64,000 nt of DNA from Oscheius onirici (Eukaryota; Nematoda; Chromadorea; Rhabditida; Rhabditidae), in the NCBI GenBank assembly GCA_932521025.1, contig OW051473.1, forward strand, positions 2,976,001 through 3,040,000, given 5' to 3'. Shown in pieces: positions 1-12,627 of the stretch. How positions within the stretch are numbered: the stretch's first letter is position 1; every line of letters starts with the position of its first letter. Below the pieces are notes generated by a model. That model was not told the DNA's origin. It saw only the letters and a list, made by a program, of their open reading frames with translations, and searched no databases. Made by a program: the position numbers and the translations under genes.

Positions 1-980
1 TTTTATTCTGTTTTCCCACGAATGCCCCATTTTCGGGGTGCATGATGGTGAGAGCCTATCAATATGCACATTAGCATCCTCTATAGTCTGTAAGAAGGCC
101 AATAGGCGTATCTCTATGTTCGAGCCGCATGCTTTGGGAACACCTGATTTGAGGGCCATTTTGCGCTGGGCTCTCTTCTCGGAGCAGTTGCTGAAAGGCG
201 CGAAATGTATTGCCAGCTGAAAGATCGATTAGCTGTTTGCGAAAACTTTGACTGCTCACAACACTTTAATGAAGCTGGACCACCCAGACTGCATTGTTGT
301 TCACAGGGACCAGTCGCTCACACTTGTCACTTATCGTAGCATTGCGATGACATGCGTGTCATCAGTGACAGGTGCCTTTAAGAAATGGCAAAAGTCGAGA
401 AGAGCCACGGGATCGCCGCTACTAAAGCATGGCTTATATTTTTGGTATTATAGCGCTTGTGAAGCTTTTCAAGAACATATCTGTAGCAGCTCTATGTACA
501 AATTTAGTTTCCATAGTTTGCCCAAAGAAAACTGTGTATGACCCCTGGCGGTAACGCCGCCAAGTGACTTTTAATGAGAAGTTGTTCTAGCACTGATTGA
601 TGGCGAACACGTACCGCCGCTCTTCTACAAACACCGGCAAATTTATGAGCACTTCGTAAAGCACCAACTGCTACTACTTCGGGACGCTGAATGAGCTTTT
701 GTCAAGGAAGAAAAACTGGCAAACTTAAAAGCTGGCAATTGTCAAACGCATACATTGTTGAGACTTGACAGTGATAAATTGACTTTGTTCACCATCTCTG
801 AGGGTCACCGCCCGGGGTCTTTACGTACACGCGCACACCCCGCGGCTCTGTTGAATAAATTTGCCATTAAGGACGCGCGTCTACAAAGAATGTCAACAGT
901 GAACAATGCCTCCTTGAACGGTACACATGGAGGAAAACAGGAAGGCCGTATGATACCGTTCGAAATCTCTTAAATCTTAC
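1..980. other. No recognised exon; probable slit intron
   Basis: I see no recognisable coding exon here on either strand. The slit-like gene to the right is on the minus strand and its fourth exon ends at 981 with a good donor (GTAAGATTT), so this stretch is most simply read as a long intron leading to exons beyond the left edge. Short open frames exist but show no family motif. Confidence 0.45.
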
Positions 981-1634
981 AGGCGGTGCAAGTTGAGAAG
1001 ATCTTTAAAGGTTCCATCGGTAATTTCTTGAAGACGGTTTTTGTTGAGTCGCCTAGAATATGATGTTATAGATTGACACAGGAACTTACAGCCTCTCCAG
1101 ATTGATCAGTCCGTCGAAGGAGCCTTCTTCTATGACATGGATATTGTTTTCTTGAAGTTGTCTTAACTATCGCTGTAATCTCGGAAAATACCAACTAACA
1201 GTATTTTCAAATCCCGCAAATGTTGCAGTTCGGCTTTTCTGATGGCAGTTATACGATTTTCTTGCAAATCCCTGAAAGTTCTTGTTACTTTAGTAGGAAA
1301 CTGGCCGCAGTCAATCGTCCTTCACGCTTTGCCGCAGCCCGCATTATAATCTACGGATTATCACATTGTGCCTGACAATGTGCACACTTGACCTAGACAC
1401 TCCTTTGGTGTGAACGAACTAGTCTAATTTATCACTTAGCATACATATGTCAAGTAATTTAAACTTTTAAATTATTTGAAAATCTTACAATCTGACCGTG
1501 TTCGTAGGAATGCCATCAGGTATTCTTGTCAGTTCTTGGCCTGTACACACTACAATTCCTGACGAGCAAGAACATTTTGTTGGACAGGCTTGCAGCTGAA
1601 CGAATTCAGCTGCAATGAGAAAAAGAAGAAACAT
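981..1634 (-). CDS. slt-1: Slit-like axon guidance protein, N-terminal exons (partial)
   Basis: This is the start of a secreted leucine-rich-repeat protein. Exon 1 (1489-1634) encodes a signal peptide beginning MFLLFLIAAEF and a cysteine-rich LRR N-cap with CPTKCSCSSG. The next three exons (1200-1271, 1090-1161, 981-1052) are each exactly 72 bases, all split in the same phase, and each encodes one 24-residue repeat, for example LQENNIHVIEEGSFDGL. The order N-cap, DLQENRIT, LQENN, LRLNKNRL matches the first LRR domain of Slit, the Robo ligand that steers axons. The start is the first Met of the signal peptide. The rest of the protein (more LRRs, EGF and laminin-G modules) would lie outside the window, so another LRR protein cannot be excluded. 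Confidence 0.6.
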
Positions 1635-1875
1635 CCGACGAGTTCCGGCTAACAATATGACCTTTTCTTAACTGAAAAACTGTTGCTACTTGAAACATCG
1701 AATGTAAAAGAATAATATGATAAAAAGCTAGTGAAATAGTAAATAGGGATGTTATTTACACAATCAGAAAATTTTGAGGCAATATGTGCGTTCCGCAGAC
1801 TGCTGAGGAGGATCTATGCCCCGCCCACCATGTCGAACTATCTCTCTTCGAAAATGTAAAGACCGCAATAAAGCT

Positions 1876-4766
1876 TTATCCATATGCCTTGGTTTTTGCC
1901 TTTTCGGCTTGTTTTTTCTTGTAAATTTGATAGTTGTGTTCGGCACTCATGTAAGTTGTTTCGAGGAACAAGAAGACGAACTCGCAGCACGTCAAAAACG
2001 ATATCCCGCACCACAATCCCAATTGTCCACCGAAATCGGCAAGAAGATTTACAAACTGAAAGAGAAACTTGATCTGACTTGAAAAAAGTGTTACCCCATA
2101 TGCTTCCGACTCCGTGAGCATTTCAAAGTTGAGCTGTTCATAGAAGACTTCAACCATAGCACCATTTTCTCTAAAATTGAGATCAACTGAATGGAAGCGA
2201 ACAAGTACTTGTAATGTTTGTTGCATTCCTGACTGGTCCCATTGCATGATCCCAACTGAATTTGCAACGATTGAGAAGGCCACTTGGCCGGAGAGTAGGT
2301 AACGGAGTAGATGGACTGACTACACGGTTGCTGACATCTGCATTTAAAAGAACCATGAAGACCTCCGAGGTCGTTCATTCTCTGATCCAGACACTTTCCT
2401 GAACATTCTCTCTTTTACAGCCCTGATCGAACATTACTCGCAACGGGATCTGCAGCATCACAATGTTTGGCTCCTTCAGGTTTAGGAAATCTAGGGTCTC
2501 CGCATTTGCATTCCTTTAGAACAAGCTGTTGAAAACATGACCGGTAGCATCCCTTAAATTTTTCGCTGATTTTTCTGCTAAATGAGTCCAACTTCGACTG
2601 AATATTCATATTCGTCATAAATGTAATCAGCAGTTTTGCCATCCGGTACACAGTCTCCGTAAGGAGCTGGCAAACGTGTCATTTTTCGCTAAAACAGAAA
2701 TATAAAAACTAAGCAGCTTTACCAGTCTAAGTCCGAAAGACGAAACGTAGCCCGTAGGGGCAGAATAACCAAAAGTGTCGGGAAATGGAAACTCTTCTTT
2801 GTCGTGAATCGTTAGACGTACTCCTGTAGCCTCGGTGGTCGGCATGTAGTCAGAGGCATTCACGTAGACCAACATTCGGAGACCGTACATGGGTCCTTAA
2901 TAATGTAGATTACTGGCCAATTTTTATGAATACCAGCTCGTAAACTTGTGAGATTGACTGTTCTGTTGTGATTGAACGTAAAGCACGCTCCGAACACTGG
3001 ATCGATGTTTGTTAAAAAGTCACTAAATTTGTGTTCGGAAGATGTTAGTGACACTTACGCTTCAATATCGCAAGCTTTTCCGTTAAACGAGCACTTTTGA
3101 ACGAGTTCTTTTTTGGTAGTCGAGAGCCTGGCACGGTCTTCCATGGACAGAGTTGCCATGGCAAACATAATGTTCTCCTTAGCCTTGGTCACAATTGCTA
3201 CCTCGTCAGTCATTCCCTAAACGATATACATCTGAAGTTATTTCTACTCATACGCTGAAACCCATAGCCTCAAGGAAGTTAGGATCTTCAGTTGGTGTGC
3301 CTCCATTCAGATACGTCCAGATTTCAATGGGAGGCGTTTTTCCGTTATAAGCCACACAAAACTTTGAAGGAGCACAGATGCACGGAGACTTGTGTCCCTT
3401 AGCTAAAAATTAGTACACTAGTGTTTCTGTTCAGAATACCTGTTTTGTTGTCCTTCGTACAGAAAGCGTGTTCATTACAGGTGTCACATTCCGTATTTTC
3501 CCAAAGGGGACTCAGAAAACAAGGCCACGCATCGTGAGTATTTCTGTCGAAGGCGCAAATGCAGTGGTCTTGAGTTCCGAGCGGTTCTTGATACTTTGTT
3601 CTGAATATCACTTTGGGATTCTACAATTTTGTATTATACTGTTCCGATTTGCACTCTTCAAAAGTAGACGAGGTCGATGTCTCCATTCTTGATTCGTAAT
3701 AATCTTCGTCCAACTCTTCGTAGTCACCTTGAATTTCAGAAAATTAATAAAAATCAGTAAGACACCTCCAAGTGCAAAAGGGGTCGTTGAAGGAAGATTT
3801 CTTTCGTCAATCGGCTCGTCATCATGCTCGCCAGATCCCTGACCACACAGACATCTTGCATATCCCTAAATGTGGCTTTTTCATGATCTTTTGCTAACGC
3901 ACTGGTTCGAAGAATGCTCCATCCAAGCTTCTTTTTGCTTTTGGTAGAGATGGCTCTGGCACATTTCTTTTCATTCTGAACGTCGGTGGAGCGCCCTGAT
4001 TTTCTTCTTCTTCGGCTTTCACTCCAGCTTTGTCCATAGCACTGTCAAAAGCAGAAAGCTAAACAAATTGTGATTGACATTAGAGCCCGTTTACCGTTCG
4101 TTTAACCAAATCGACGCTTGTAGCCATACTGGCTTTATAAGGATTGAGGTTGCAGAGAGTGATTGCAGGAAATGGTGCAGTGTCTCAAAACTATTGTCTA
4201 GCTATACCACTATCAAACATACCGAATTTCAGTTGAATGTCGACTATCTTTTCATTTCGGTTATACTTGTCGTAGACACTGTTAGCATTGATGTAAAGCA
4301 TAGCCATACATCCCAGAAATAGCAAAATCCAAACAGTTCTGTATCTCGTTGTGTTATACAAGAAAATGTTCACCTGTAGTAGACATTAGGCGCTTGTCCG
4401 ATCATCGGAATTCCATGAGCCGAAGTTTTATAACAAAACTCTCGCAAATGCCAAGCCATTCGTTTGTCGTATGGTAACAGCTTCGGATCAAATTCTCCGG
4501 TGATAAGTTCGCACTAGAAAAATGTGGAGCTATTATTTTCCATACCTGCACTTCACTATCACTCGAATTAAAGCATTCTCCGTAGCCAAAATTTCCAAAG
4601 TACTCTCGCTCAGTAACAAACTTGGTGTCTTCCATGTGCATGTAAGCGATTGGATCTCCATAGACCTAAGAAAATTGAAAAAAGACCGGTAAATTGAAAC
4701 CTGTTTCATGTACTCGGCCGACTGATGCAGCCGATCCCAGTTTTTCAAATTTTGGATCCACGACAT
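1876..4766 (-). CDS. mec-4: MEC-4-type degenerin, DEG/ENaC sodium channel subunit
   Basis: Complete multi-exon gene for an amiloride-sensitive sodium channel subunit of the degenerin family, whose founding members carry touch-evoked currents in nematode neurons. The N terminus reads [11 protein letters not shown] first membrane segment ([20 protein letters not shown]) is followed by the family signature [16 protein letters not shown] variable acidic loop precedes a long cysteine-rich extracellular domain ([32 protein letters not shown]). The pore segment is [16 protein letters not shown], with the GxS selectivity motif, and a cytoplasmic tail rich in Lys follows. Nearly every block matches MEC-4 as I remember it, with MEC-10 and DEG-1 as the alternatives. 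Introns are about 35-43 bases. The stop lies 242 bases before the slit-like start, on the same strand. Confidence 0.9.
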
Positions 4767-4889
4767 TTTGACAAAAGAAGCAGTTAAAAAGAAGAGATGT
4801 TTGGGATGAACGCAGGCAGATGTGGCAGTTGCGGATCCTTACAAATGCTATGCATTTTTAATGAAATAGGTCCAACACTTCTTCAATGC

Positions 4890-4895
4890 TTTATT
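4890..4895 (-). terminator. Candidate polyadenylation signal of the EF-hand gene
   Basis: TTTATT on the plus strand is AATAAA on the minus strand, about 140 bases past the stop of the EF-hand gene. Confidence 0.4.
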
Positions 4896-5032
4896 GAGAT
4901 CAAGAAAAGCAGTATATATGTAAAAAGACAAATATCAATGTGAAGAATATTATGACGCCTATGCAGTTGGAACAGTTAGTTCACGGCCATTACGAATTCT
5001 GAAATTGTAAATTGTACAACAATGGTCGACAT

Positions 5033-5683
5033 TCAAAACAAACCGTCAAACGAAATTTTGCCGTCACCATCCACATCAGCTTCTTCAAATAGCTGTTCAA
5101 TAACAACACTTGGGAACGACTCTTCCAAGCTGAGTAACTTTACACATTCGTACATCTCGTGTTTTTCGATGTAGCCATCTCGATCCTATTATGTTGGTTT
5201 TACTAATCTTAATAAATTGGACACCAACTCTATCAAACATCTGGAACTGTTGAAGCAGCTGTGCATAAGTGTATTTTGACAAGTTTGATGATCCGTCCAT
5301 CAAATGGGTGAACTCATCAAAGGTTATGACACCGTTTTCTGCCATTTTTAATGGTTTTGTTGGAAAGAATACTTACGATCGACATCTCCGGTGTGCATTA
5401 TAAGCTTCAGCTCTAAACGACTGGGATTCTGGCCGCATTTACGCATTGCCTCTCGCAGTTCTTCGGATGAAATGAAGCCATCATTGTTGGCGTCAAAAAA
5501 ACTAAATGCTTTTCGGTACTCTGAAACAGGTAGTACATTATACAGACAGAATGAATCTACCTTCGAGTCGACTTTTGTCGCAATTTTTGGTACTTGAGGT
5601 GTGTTGCTTGTGCGGTTTCTGGAGCGTCCGATGAAATTTGCATGTTTTACGGGACTCACCTGCTTTCCATTGGTCGAAAACAT
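5033..5683 (-). CDS. Calmodulin-like protein with four EF-hands
   Basis: Small calcium-binding protein of about 175 residues over four exons. A basic, Asn-rich N-terminal extension of about 40 residues precedes two EF-hand pairs. Loop 1 is DANNDGFISSEE, loop 2 DVDQNGVITFDE and loop 3 DRDRDGYIEKHE, all with acidic residues at positions 1, 3 or 5 and 12. Loop 4 is DVDGDGKISFDG, where position 12 is Gly instead of Glu, so calcium affinity there is probably weak. The protein ends three residues later. Calmodulin lacks the extension, so this is calmodulin-like rather than calmodulin; troponin C-like proteins are the other possibility. The first splice (joining DSK to YRKAF) needs an acceptor at CAGAG and is the least certain junction. 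Confidence 0.75.
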
Positions 5684-6085
5684 GCTGACTGAAAGAGTGG
5701 CTTCAGAGTTGGGGCGGAGATGTCCTGTCTACATTCATCAAGCCTAATGACGCGCTTGCAAGTTGTTAAATTGAAATAGAACGGAGAACTCAACAAGAAA
5801 GCGGACAATCTCGTAGAGGCACTGCGATTGCTAAAGTACCTTCTATATGTCAGTCCCCTATTCGGGGGCGGGAAACATTCATAATTGAGCAGTTCATCTC
5901 AAAAATCGGGCCCTTTGTTCTTGTTCAATGAATCTTGAGAAAGAATGAAAAAAAGACTGAAGAAAACGAAAAATATTTATTATACTCGACATTATGCTGT
6001 GAACATTTTCAATATATTAAAAGCGAAGGAAAGAACAACCATACAGTTGAGCTGTAGAGATCAGCAACACTTGAGTTTGGAAGGC
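5684..6085. other. Intergenic gap between two minus-strand genes
   Basis: Holds the 5' flank of the EF-hand gene and the 3' untranslated region of the transporter. Apart from the polyadenylation signal I see nothing recognisable. Confidence 0.5.
5976..5981 (-). terminator. Candidate polyadenylation signal of the SLC7 gene
   Basis: AATAAA on the minus strand, about 105 bases past the transporter stop codon. Confidence 0.4.
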
Positions 6086-8083
6086 TCATTTTGACTTCTG
6101 ATTGTCGTCAACGACCAAGAACAATTTTTGAGAGAAGTGTGTCACGGCTCCTACAAATTGAGACTTAATATTGAAGCAAAAAATACTTACTTGTGATCGA
6201 ATCGAAGAACTTCGGCTTACTTTTCCATGCGATGAAAATGAGGTAGACCGGTACAGCGGTCAGCATAATCGTGATTCCAATAACTGAAAAAAAATCTTAA
6301 ATTTTTGAATCTTTGAGACACTTACGAGCATCTTTAGTAGCTCCAAACAATGGCACAAGGACGAGAGCGATGCATCCGATGAGGAACACTATTGGCGCAA
6401 CCCATCCAGCCTGAAGACGTTGATTATCATAAAGGGAGACATTGCTTACGTGGATTGGACGAGGCGCATCCGGCATTTTGTAGCGCAGCACGATCAAGGC
6501 GACGATTGCTCCTCCAATCGCCAACCAATAACTGATTTGAATGTAGTTGATCAGGGAGAAAATGTTGTCCGACAGGGCGAGATACAATAGAGCCAGGAAT
6601 CCCTAAGAAGATTGAATTTTAAAAAGCTCATTTAAGAAATTACGGTGAAAATGACGGCGGGAATCGGAGTTCGTGTGTGCTTGTTGATCATAGTCAGAAC
6701 TTGAGGCATCTGTCCTTCTCGAGCTCCGACGTAGAATAAACGGGAACTTGTGAAAATAACTCCATTGGCCGATCCGATTGTGGAGAAAGCGACAAAGATG
6801 GGCATGACAAAAGCGAATGATTTGAAAACCTTGTCGGCAAAGAGCTGCAAGTTTCAACGGTAAGAGAAATCATAGTGAAACCGACCACAGCTACAGCTGG
6901 AGTAGCAAGCATTTCATCAGGAGACATCACGGCATAGAGCGCGACATTGGTCAAGGTGTAGATGATAGTACACGTTGAGCAAGAAATGATAATAGCCATA
7001 GGAAGGTTACGTTCCGGGTTTTGAAGTTCCTCAACGATGAAGTTAAGGTAGTTCCATCCTTGGTAAGCAAACAGTCCAGCATAAAAGGCCAAAGAAATGT
7101 CGCCCACATTGTAATTACTTCCCTCCCAAATATCCTCGAACGAGTCTCGATAAACAGGGCTTCCTGAAGCGATCGTTACTAAACAAACGGGTATATCTCA
7201 CCAAATATCATAAGCCCAATTCCACTGCCAATGATGAGGATTAGGGCAAAAACTTTAGCCATCGTGAAGAAGTCCATTACGAAAGTGGCCACTCGAACAG
7301 AGATGCAGTTAACTGCCGTAAGAAGAACTGAAAAACGCAAATTGAAATAAATATAAAGCCTCTTACTCAAAACGGCTGCCGCGGTCAGTTGAGGAAGGCC
7401 GTTTGGAGGGTCACAATCAGGGTAAAATGGTTTTAGCATGTAGATGGCAAATGTGAGAGCAACAATCGTAGCAGTACAGGGCCTAAATTCAAATTATATG
7501 TGCAAAAGGAGGTAAACACAAACCTGACGACAATAGATTCAATCCAAAGCCTGACAAATGCCAGAAATGGTCCAAATGCTTCCATGATATAGGCATAGTC
7601 TCCTCCGGATTTGCGAATCAGAGTACCCAACTCGGCATAACAGTAAGCTCCAACTGCAGCAAACAGTCCGGAAACGACCCAAACAATCAAAGAGATACCC
7701 ACTGATCCAGCTTCTGAACAGATTGAAAAAATAAACAAAATCTCACATACTTTCTTGTACACCGGTCGGACTGACGAAAATTCCCGAGCCGATAATGCAT
7801 CCGACAATGATCGACACACCATTCCAGAGTCCTAACGATTTTGCAAGACCTTTATTCTCTCCCTGAAAATGTTGTTTTTAACTGCGTTAAATCTTTGGCC
7901 CTGAAATAGTTGCATTGCACGAAATGCCCTTCACGTTCATTGTAAACGGCGCAGTGAAACTGTCGACCGTGTAATTGAAACAGGATCAAATCTGTCAACT
8001 CGAAACAAAATAGATCTTACCTCAACATTTTCAGCTTCAACTTTAGGCTCTTCGTTCAGTGGTTCTGTTTCCTTAGTTGTCAT
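6086..8083 (-). CDS. SLC7 (LAT-type) amino acid exchanger light chain
   Basis: Twelve-helix amino acid transporter of the L-type family. After a short acidic N terminus ([14 protein letters not shown]) comes the substrate-site helix [20 protein letters not shown], with the GSGIF motif. The loop after helix 3 contains YPDCDPPNG. In LAT proteins the Cys at this place forms a disulfide with the 4F2hc-type heavy chain, so this should be a heterodimeric light chain. Later blocks include [36 protein letters not shown] and [15 protein letters not shown], all typical of the family. The C terminus is VVDDNQKSK. The start ATG sits two bases after a TTTCAG acceptor, which suggests spliced-leader addition. 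Nematode aat genes are the likely relatives; I cannot say which one. Confidence 0.88.
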
Positions 8084-10383
8084 ACCTGAAAGTCCACGAA
8101 AGATTAAAGGTTTCATGACAGTTCAAGAAAATTCTTCAGAGTTTGAAGACAAACAAGAGTAGAACAAATTCAGGCAACAGTGACCAATTCGAAAAGCAAA
8201 CAATGTACAAAGGGTCGAATTGCAAAAGGCGTCGCTTAACGCGTTTTTAACCGACTGAACTGAGTCTACATTTCCCTTTTTCGGGCTAATTGCGGTTAAA
8301 TGTGAAACCGTACCCAGCTGCACTAACACCTGCTTTAGGCGAAAAACTGCTCCGAACACAGGGTAGACGGAAAATATTACAGAGATTTCATCTGCAGAAA
8401 AACAAGTTGAAACGAGAATTATGCGCCGTGTTGCCGGTCTCGTTTACAAAAATCGATGGCAATCATATTTTATTGAAACTTTTTTCAAGTATTAGTCGCG
8501 CTTGTTGCAAAGGAATTTGGCCGTTACGGCAAAATTGGTCATTACTGCGAGAACGCTCGTAACGAACTGCAGCTTAACATACAAGAAGCATTGGTGCTAC
8601 AGCCACAGATATCAACTACAAAGGCGGCGTGCGGCAGTAATTTGTAGAGGGATGAGATTGACAGGGACGCTAACAGCCTCCAGCGGCTGAGATAATCAGA
8701 AGAGGTCATCGAAGAGGTTGCCAAAAGTGACAAGGCAATGCGCAGGTCACCTCGTGGTCTTTTGAGCGGACCGAGTACAAACAGATTATGAGAATGCGCA
8801 CCGTTACTCGGCTTCCGATGGGAGTCGCCCGTTTTCCATTTGTTTACAGACACATCCAGTCAGCGTCTACCAACAAAAAGAAGGCAACAAAACTAATAAA
8901 TGAAGATTGCATAAGATATGATGACTAGATAATTGCTGACTGGCTCGTTTTGTCAGCAGTTTTGTCAAGGGGGATTGTCAGCAGGATATTTGAAACTGAT
9001 TCTGCTTACTCTGTACGAACACAAGTTGCTAGGCGACCAATTGTCATCCTCCATTTGTAAGCATAATCCATTTTTCAAGCCGTGAATAGTAACCAAACAT
9101 TGAACTTGAACCACAAAGCACACACTAGGTTCAGCCGTAAACGTTGTTGCATGCAATAGGGAATGTTTAACAATTGCCCAAGGCAAAATCTTCAGTAATT
9201 GGAGCTTCACGAGCCGGAGCAATCACATTAGCGCCTGCAATTTGTGAAGAAATGTAAATAAACAATTGTCAAGGAACATTATTAGTGCCGTGAAAGGGAA
9301 AGTTTTGGATAAACTTATTGGAGGATAAGAGTGGCGGAATGGTTTTACTTGGGCCGCCGAGGTCAGTGCGCGCCGTGCGGACCATCTGCTGGGCAGCCTC
9401 ACAAAAGCATCGATCGAGGACACATTGAGCCTAGCCATTACAGCACGGCCGAGTTCCAAATAGCACCTTTGTTCAGATATTTAGACTCACGGGAGAAACA
9501 AAAAGTCAAAAGAGCGACGAAATCTCGTATAGCAGACAAGATTCCCACCAGCAGCAGTTGCTTTTTCCAGCCGCCGTTTTCCCCAGTTTTACAGCATCTA
9601 CGTCGAGCAATTTTACGTGAGAGTGGCGTAATCTCGAATTATAGTTGGGCCGAAATTAATCACGATTGCGAGGCAGAACTGTTGGCTTTTCGCGGCCTCA
9701 CTTCTCGCCCTCTTTTAGTTTCTGCATCTGCTCTTTTGCAAAAATGATTTTTTCGTGCAAAGGGTATAATTTCACCGACTATCGAGCTCCGTCGTAAAAC
9801 TCACAACCACTAACAGCAAGATATAAAAAAAACTAATTGCTCGCTACTAAATGAAAAAAAATCAATGCGCTTTATGGGAGGGCGACATTACGTGGGTGCT
9901 CTTTTCATTGCGGTCTACTGCATATGTGGAGAGCCACTAGTCACGTCACACAAAAATGACGGAAGAATGGAAAGGTTAAGAGGAGCCGAAGAGCACGTGC
10001 CAAAGTTTCAAATCCTTTTGTCTTAAAGTAATCCCGCGCATCATTCAAAATCTTCAAAAGATTAGACAAAGCACGTCAGCTCAATAACAGACGAAAAAGT
10101 TGGAAAAGTTATTCCATTTTAACGGCCAGCGGCTGTTTGAAACGATTCTAATCCCAGTGCCAGTCGAATACGCGAGATCCTCTACTTGTTTATCTCTACT
10201 CCCGCATGCCCTCTGCAGACTTGTTTTCGAGGTCTTATCATTTTCTACGTTTTAAATGCATTTCTGCAATTTGAAAATAAATTTTTTCACGTGAAGGAGA
10301 AAAGTTTAGAGTTTTTCAACCCAAACCACTTGTTCACACTTATCCTATCTTTTTTATTTACGTGTTGCAACAAGTATTTTAGG
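8084..10383. other. Gap of 2.3 kb without a recognised gene
   Basis: Lies between two divergent transporter genes and probably carries both promoters. Open frames occur, the longest at 9331-9747 (138 codons), but none shows a domain, signal peptide or plausible splice partners. No tRNA or repeat was recognised. Confidence 0.45.
8086..8087 (-). promoter_or_regulatory. Candidate trans-splice acceptor of the SLC7 gene
   Basis: On the minus strand GACTTTCAG ends two bases before the start codon. No upstream coding exon is needed, so this looks like a spliced-leader addition site. Confidence 0.45.
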
Positions 10384-12544
10384 ATGGATCTTTTTGACTG
10401 GCTGGTATTAACTGGCTCCTGTGTTTTCGTCAGTCTATTTGGTATGTGGACATCGAAGTCACAGGAACAGACATCAAAGGACCGCCTCATAGGATCAAAG
10501 TGAGTTCTGTACAGGATCCGATAGCATATTTTCAGTTTATCCGTATGGGCTGTAGCTCTGTCTGTATGCTCTGGATTCATTTCTTCTATTTCACTCTTGG
10601 GTTTCCCATCCGAAGTAATACTCATGCCACGACTAAATACAACTAGTGACATTTTAGGTTTACTACTTTGGAGGTATCGTATTATGGATAATGGCGTCTT
10701 ATATAGTTGCATTCCCATTGGTTGCATTTGTTTTTCTTCCTGTCTTCTACGAGCTTCGCCTACAGTCCATATACGAGTACATGGAGCTACGATTCACTCG
10801 ATCCTGTCGCCTGCTAGGTCTAACCATCTTTTTCGTTCAGGTAGCTTTCTTACTTTGCCACATACTTTAAAACGCTGCAGACCGTCTTATACACTGCAGT
10901 TGCCTTGTTCGCTCCCGCCTTGGCAGTTTCGTCAATTACTGGTATTAACTTATTTTGGTCTATCGTCTTCACTGCTCTACTCTCTGCAGTTTATATTAGC
11001 ATTGTGGGTTAAGATTTTTTTCCAAAATGCGCTTTTTTACAGGGAGGAGCAAAAGGCGGAATTCAAACGAGTGCAATTCAAATGATCTTGATATTTGTGG
11101 TAATGACAGCAATAGTGGTTGTGAACGGCTTTGAAAACTCAGTAACCAAAGCTTTCAAAAAGGCTTACAATGGACGTCGTTTGGATCTCATTGAGTAAAT
11201 TTAATAAAGGGCATTACTAACAACATTTACAGTTTTCGTTTTGACCCCACCATTCGCCACAGTTTCTGGACATTGTTTCTAGGAGGGGTCGGAAATATCT
11301 GCTCACTTTTTGCTGCCAATCAACTGAGTGTTCAACGCTATCTGTCTATGTCTACTCTTCGCCAAGCACAAAAGTCAGTAATAATTGCATTTTCGTAATT
11401 TCAAGTTTAGAGTTGTTCTGCTGAATATTCCTTGCAATGCAGCAATTTTAATATGTTACGTTCTTCTTGGTCTACTCATCTATGGAAAGTACTACGATTG
11501 TGATCCACAACTAGCTAATATCAACGAAGTAAGCTAAATTTCATACGGAAACAATATTTCTAGTTGCTTCCACATTTTGTTTTGGACAGCTTCAATCACC
11601 TTCCCGGCTTTACTGGTCTCTTCATTGCTGCAATTTACAGTGCGGCCATAAGGTAAACTGTTTGCTATTATTACTAAACCGTCTTCCAGCACGTTATCTG
11701 CTTCTTTCACGGCAATTTCTACTGTGCTTCTGACGGAAATATCGCAAGTGCATGATGCCATTGCTGGCCATCCTCTTCAAGATTCGACAATAATCTGTCT
11801 CTCTAAAGTGATGCGTACGTCTCTATTTCTGAATTTTAGACATGTATTTCTTAGCCTTTGCTGTAGCTGTCGTAATTGCTGGTATGGCCTACTTTTGTCA
11901 GTACTTCAAAACACTGGCTCTTCAGGTCAGCACACCGATATATTCTTACGTTGTTGATTCAGGTAGCCTTTTCAGTTTTTGGAGCAGCAGGTGGGCCTGT
12001 GCTGGGAACATTTGTCGTTGGATTCTTCATTCCATATGCGAGAGGTCGGTCTGGATTTGTTGGACTTCTAACTTCGCTGATTTTCTGTTTCTCAATCGCA
12101 TACGGGGCTGTTTATTACGAGGTTAGTTTGCAAAATTCATCAAATGTTGTCGGTTTTCAGGTGAAACCAATACGATCCTCTCTGAACTACAATTGCAATG
12201 AAACTGTTTTCACTCCTCTAGTTTCTTTGAATGATGATGATCTTCGAAGAGTGACTGCCAGGTCAAACATACAACGAACTATGATGACTTTATCCTTTTT
12301 AGAGACGGCTACTTTTCTACAATTTCACAGATCTCCTATCAGTACTACAGTCTTATAGGAGTAATAATCAACGTGTGTTCGGCTTGCTTATTCCAGATGT
12401 TGACAGGTAGTACGGAAACAAAAGTAGACATTTCTTTCTTCAGGCACCAAAACAACCACTCCAGTGCAGAAAGAGCTTTTGTTTTCTCTGCGCCCCAAGG
12501 TTTCCAAGACTCCCGAAAACGATACAAGTTCCACTCTTCTGTGA
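10384..12544 (+). CDS. SLC5-family sodium-coupled symporter
   Basis: Multi-exon gene for a sodium:solute symporter. The first exon begins MDLFDWLVLTGSCVFVSLFG, a membrane segment. The joined exons then give VWAVALSVCSGFISSISLLG, matching the second helix and unwound sodium-site segment of SLC5 proteins, then FPSEVYYFGGIVLW and the family block SIYEYMELRFTRSCRLLG. Later come YTAVALFAPALA, SIGGAKGGIQTSAIQM, FTGLFIAAIYSAAISTLSA and VFGAAGGPVLGTF, in the normal order. The closest families are the SMCT (SLC5A8/12) and SMVT (SLC5A6) vitamin/monocarboxylate transporters, though the substrate cannot be read from sequence. Introns are about 25-45 bases. The C-terminal tail is short and polar. Confidence 0.85.
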
Positions 12545-12621
12545 TACTTGACTCATTCTGGTTAACATTCCTTAAACTTACGAGATCTATCGATCCATCT
12601 GTGATGTTTATATCTCTCTCA

Positions 12622-12627
12622 AATAAA
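12622..12627 (+). terminator. Candidate polyadenylation signal of the SLC5 gene
   Basis: AATAAA about 80 bases past the symporter stop codon. Confidence 0.45.

Noticed and set aside
9331-9747. Plus-strand open frame of 138 codons between the two transporter genes
   Set aside because: No domain, signal peptide or splice partners; composition changes along the frame and the first part is also open on the other strand.
10287-10727. Minus-strand open frame of 146 codons
   Set aside because: Antisense to the first exons of the SLC5 gene, whose family motifs are clear on the plus strand.
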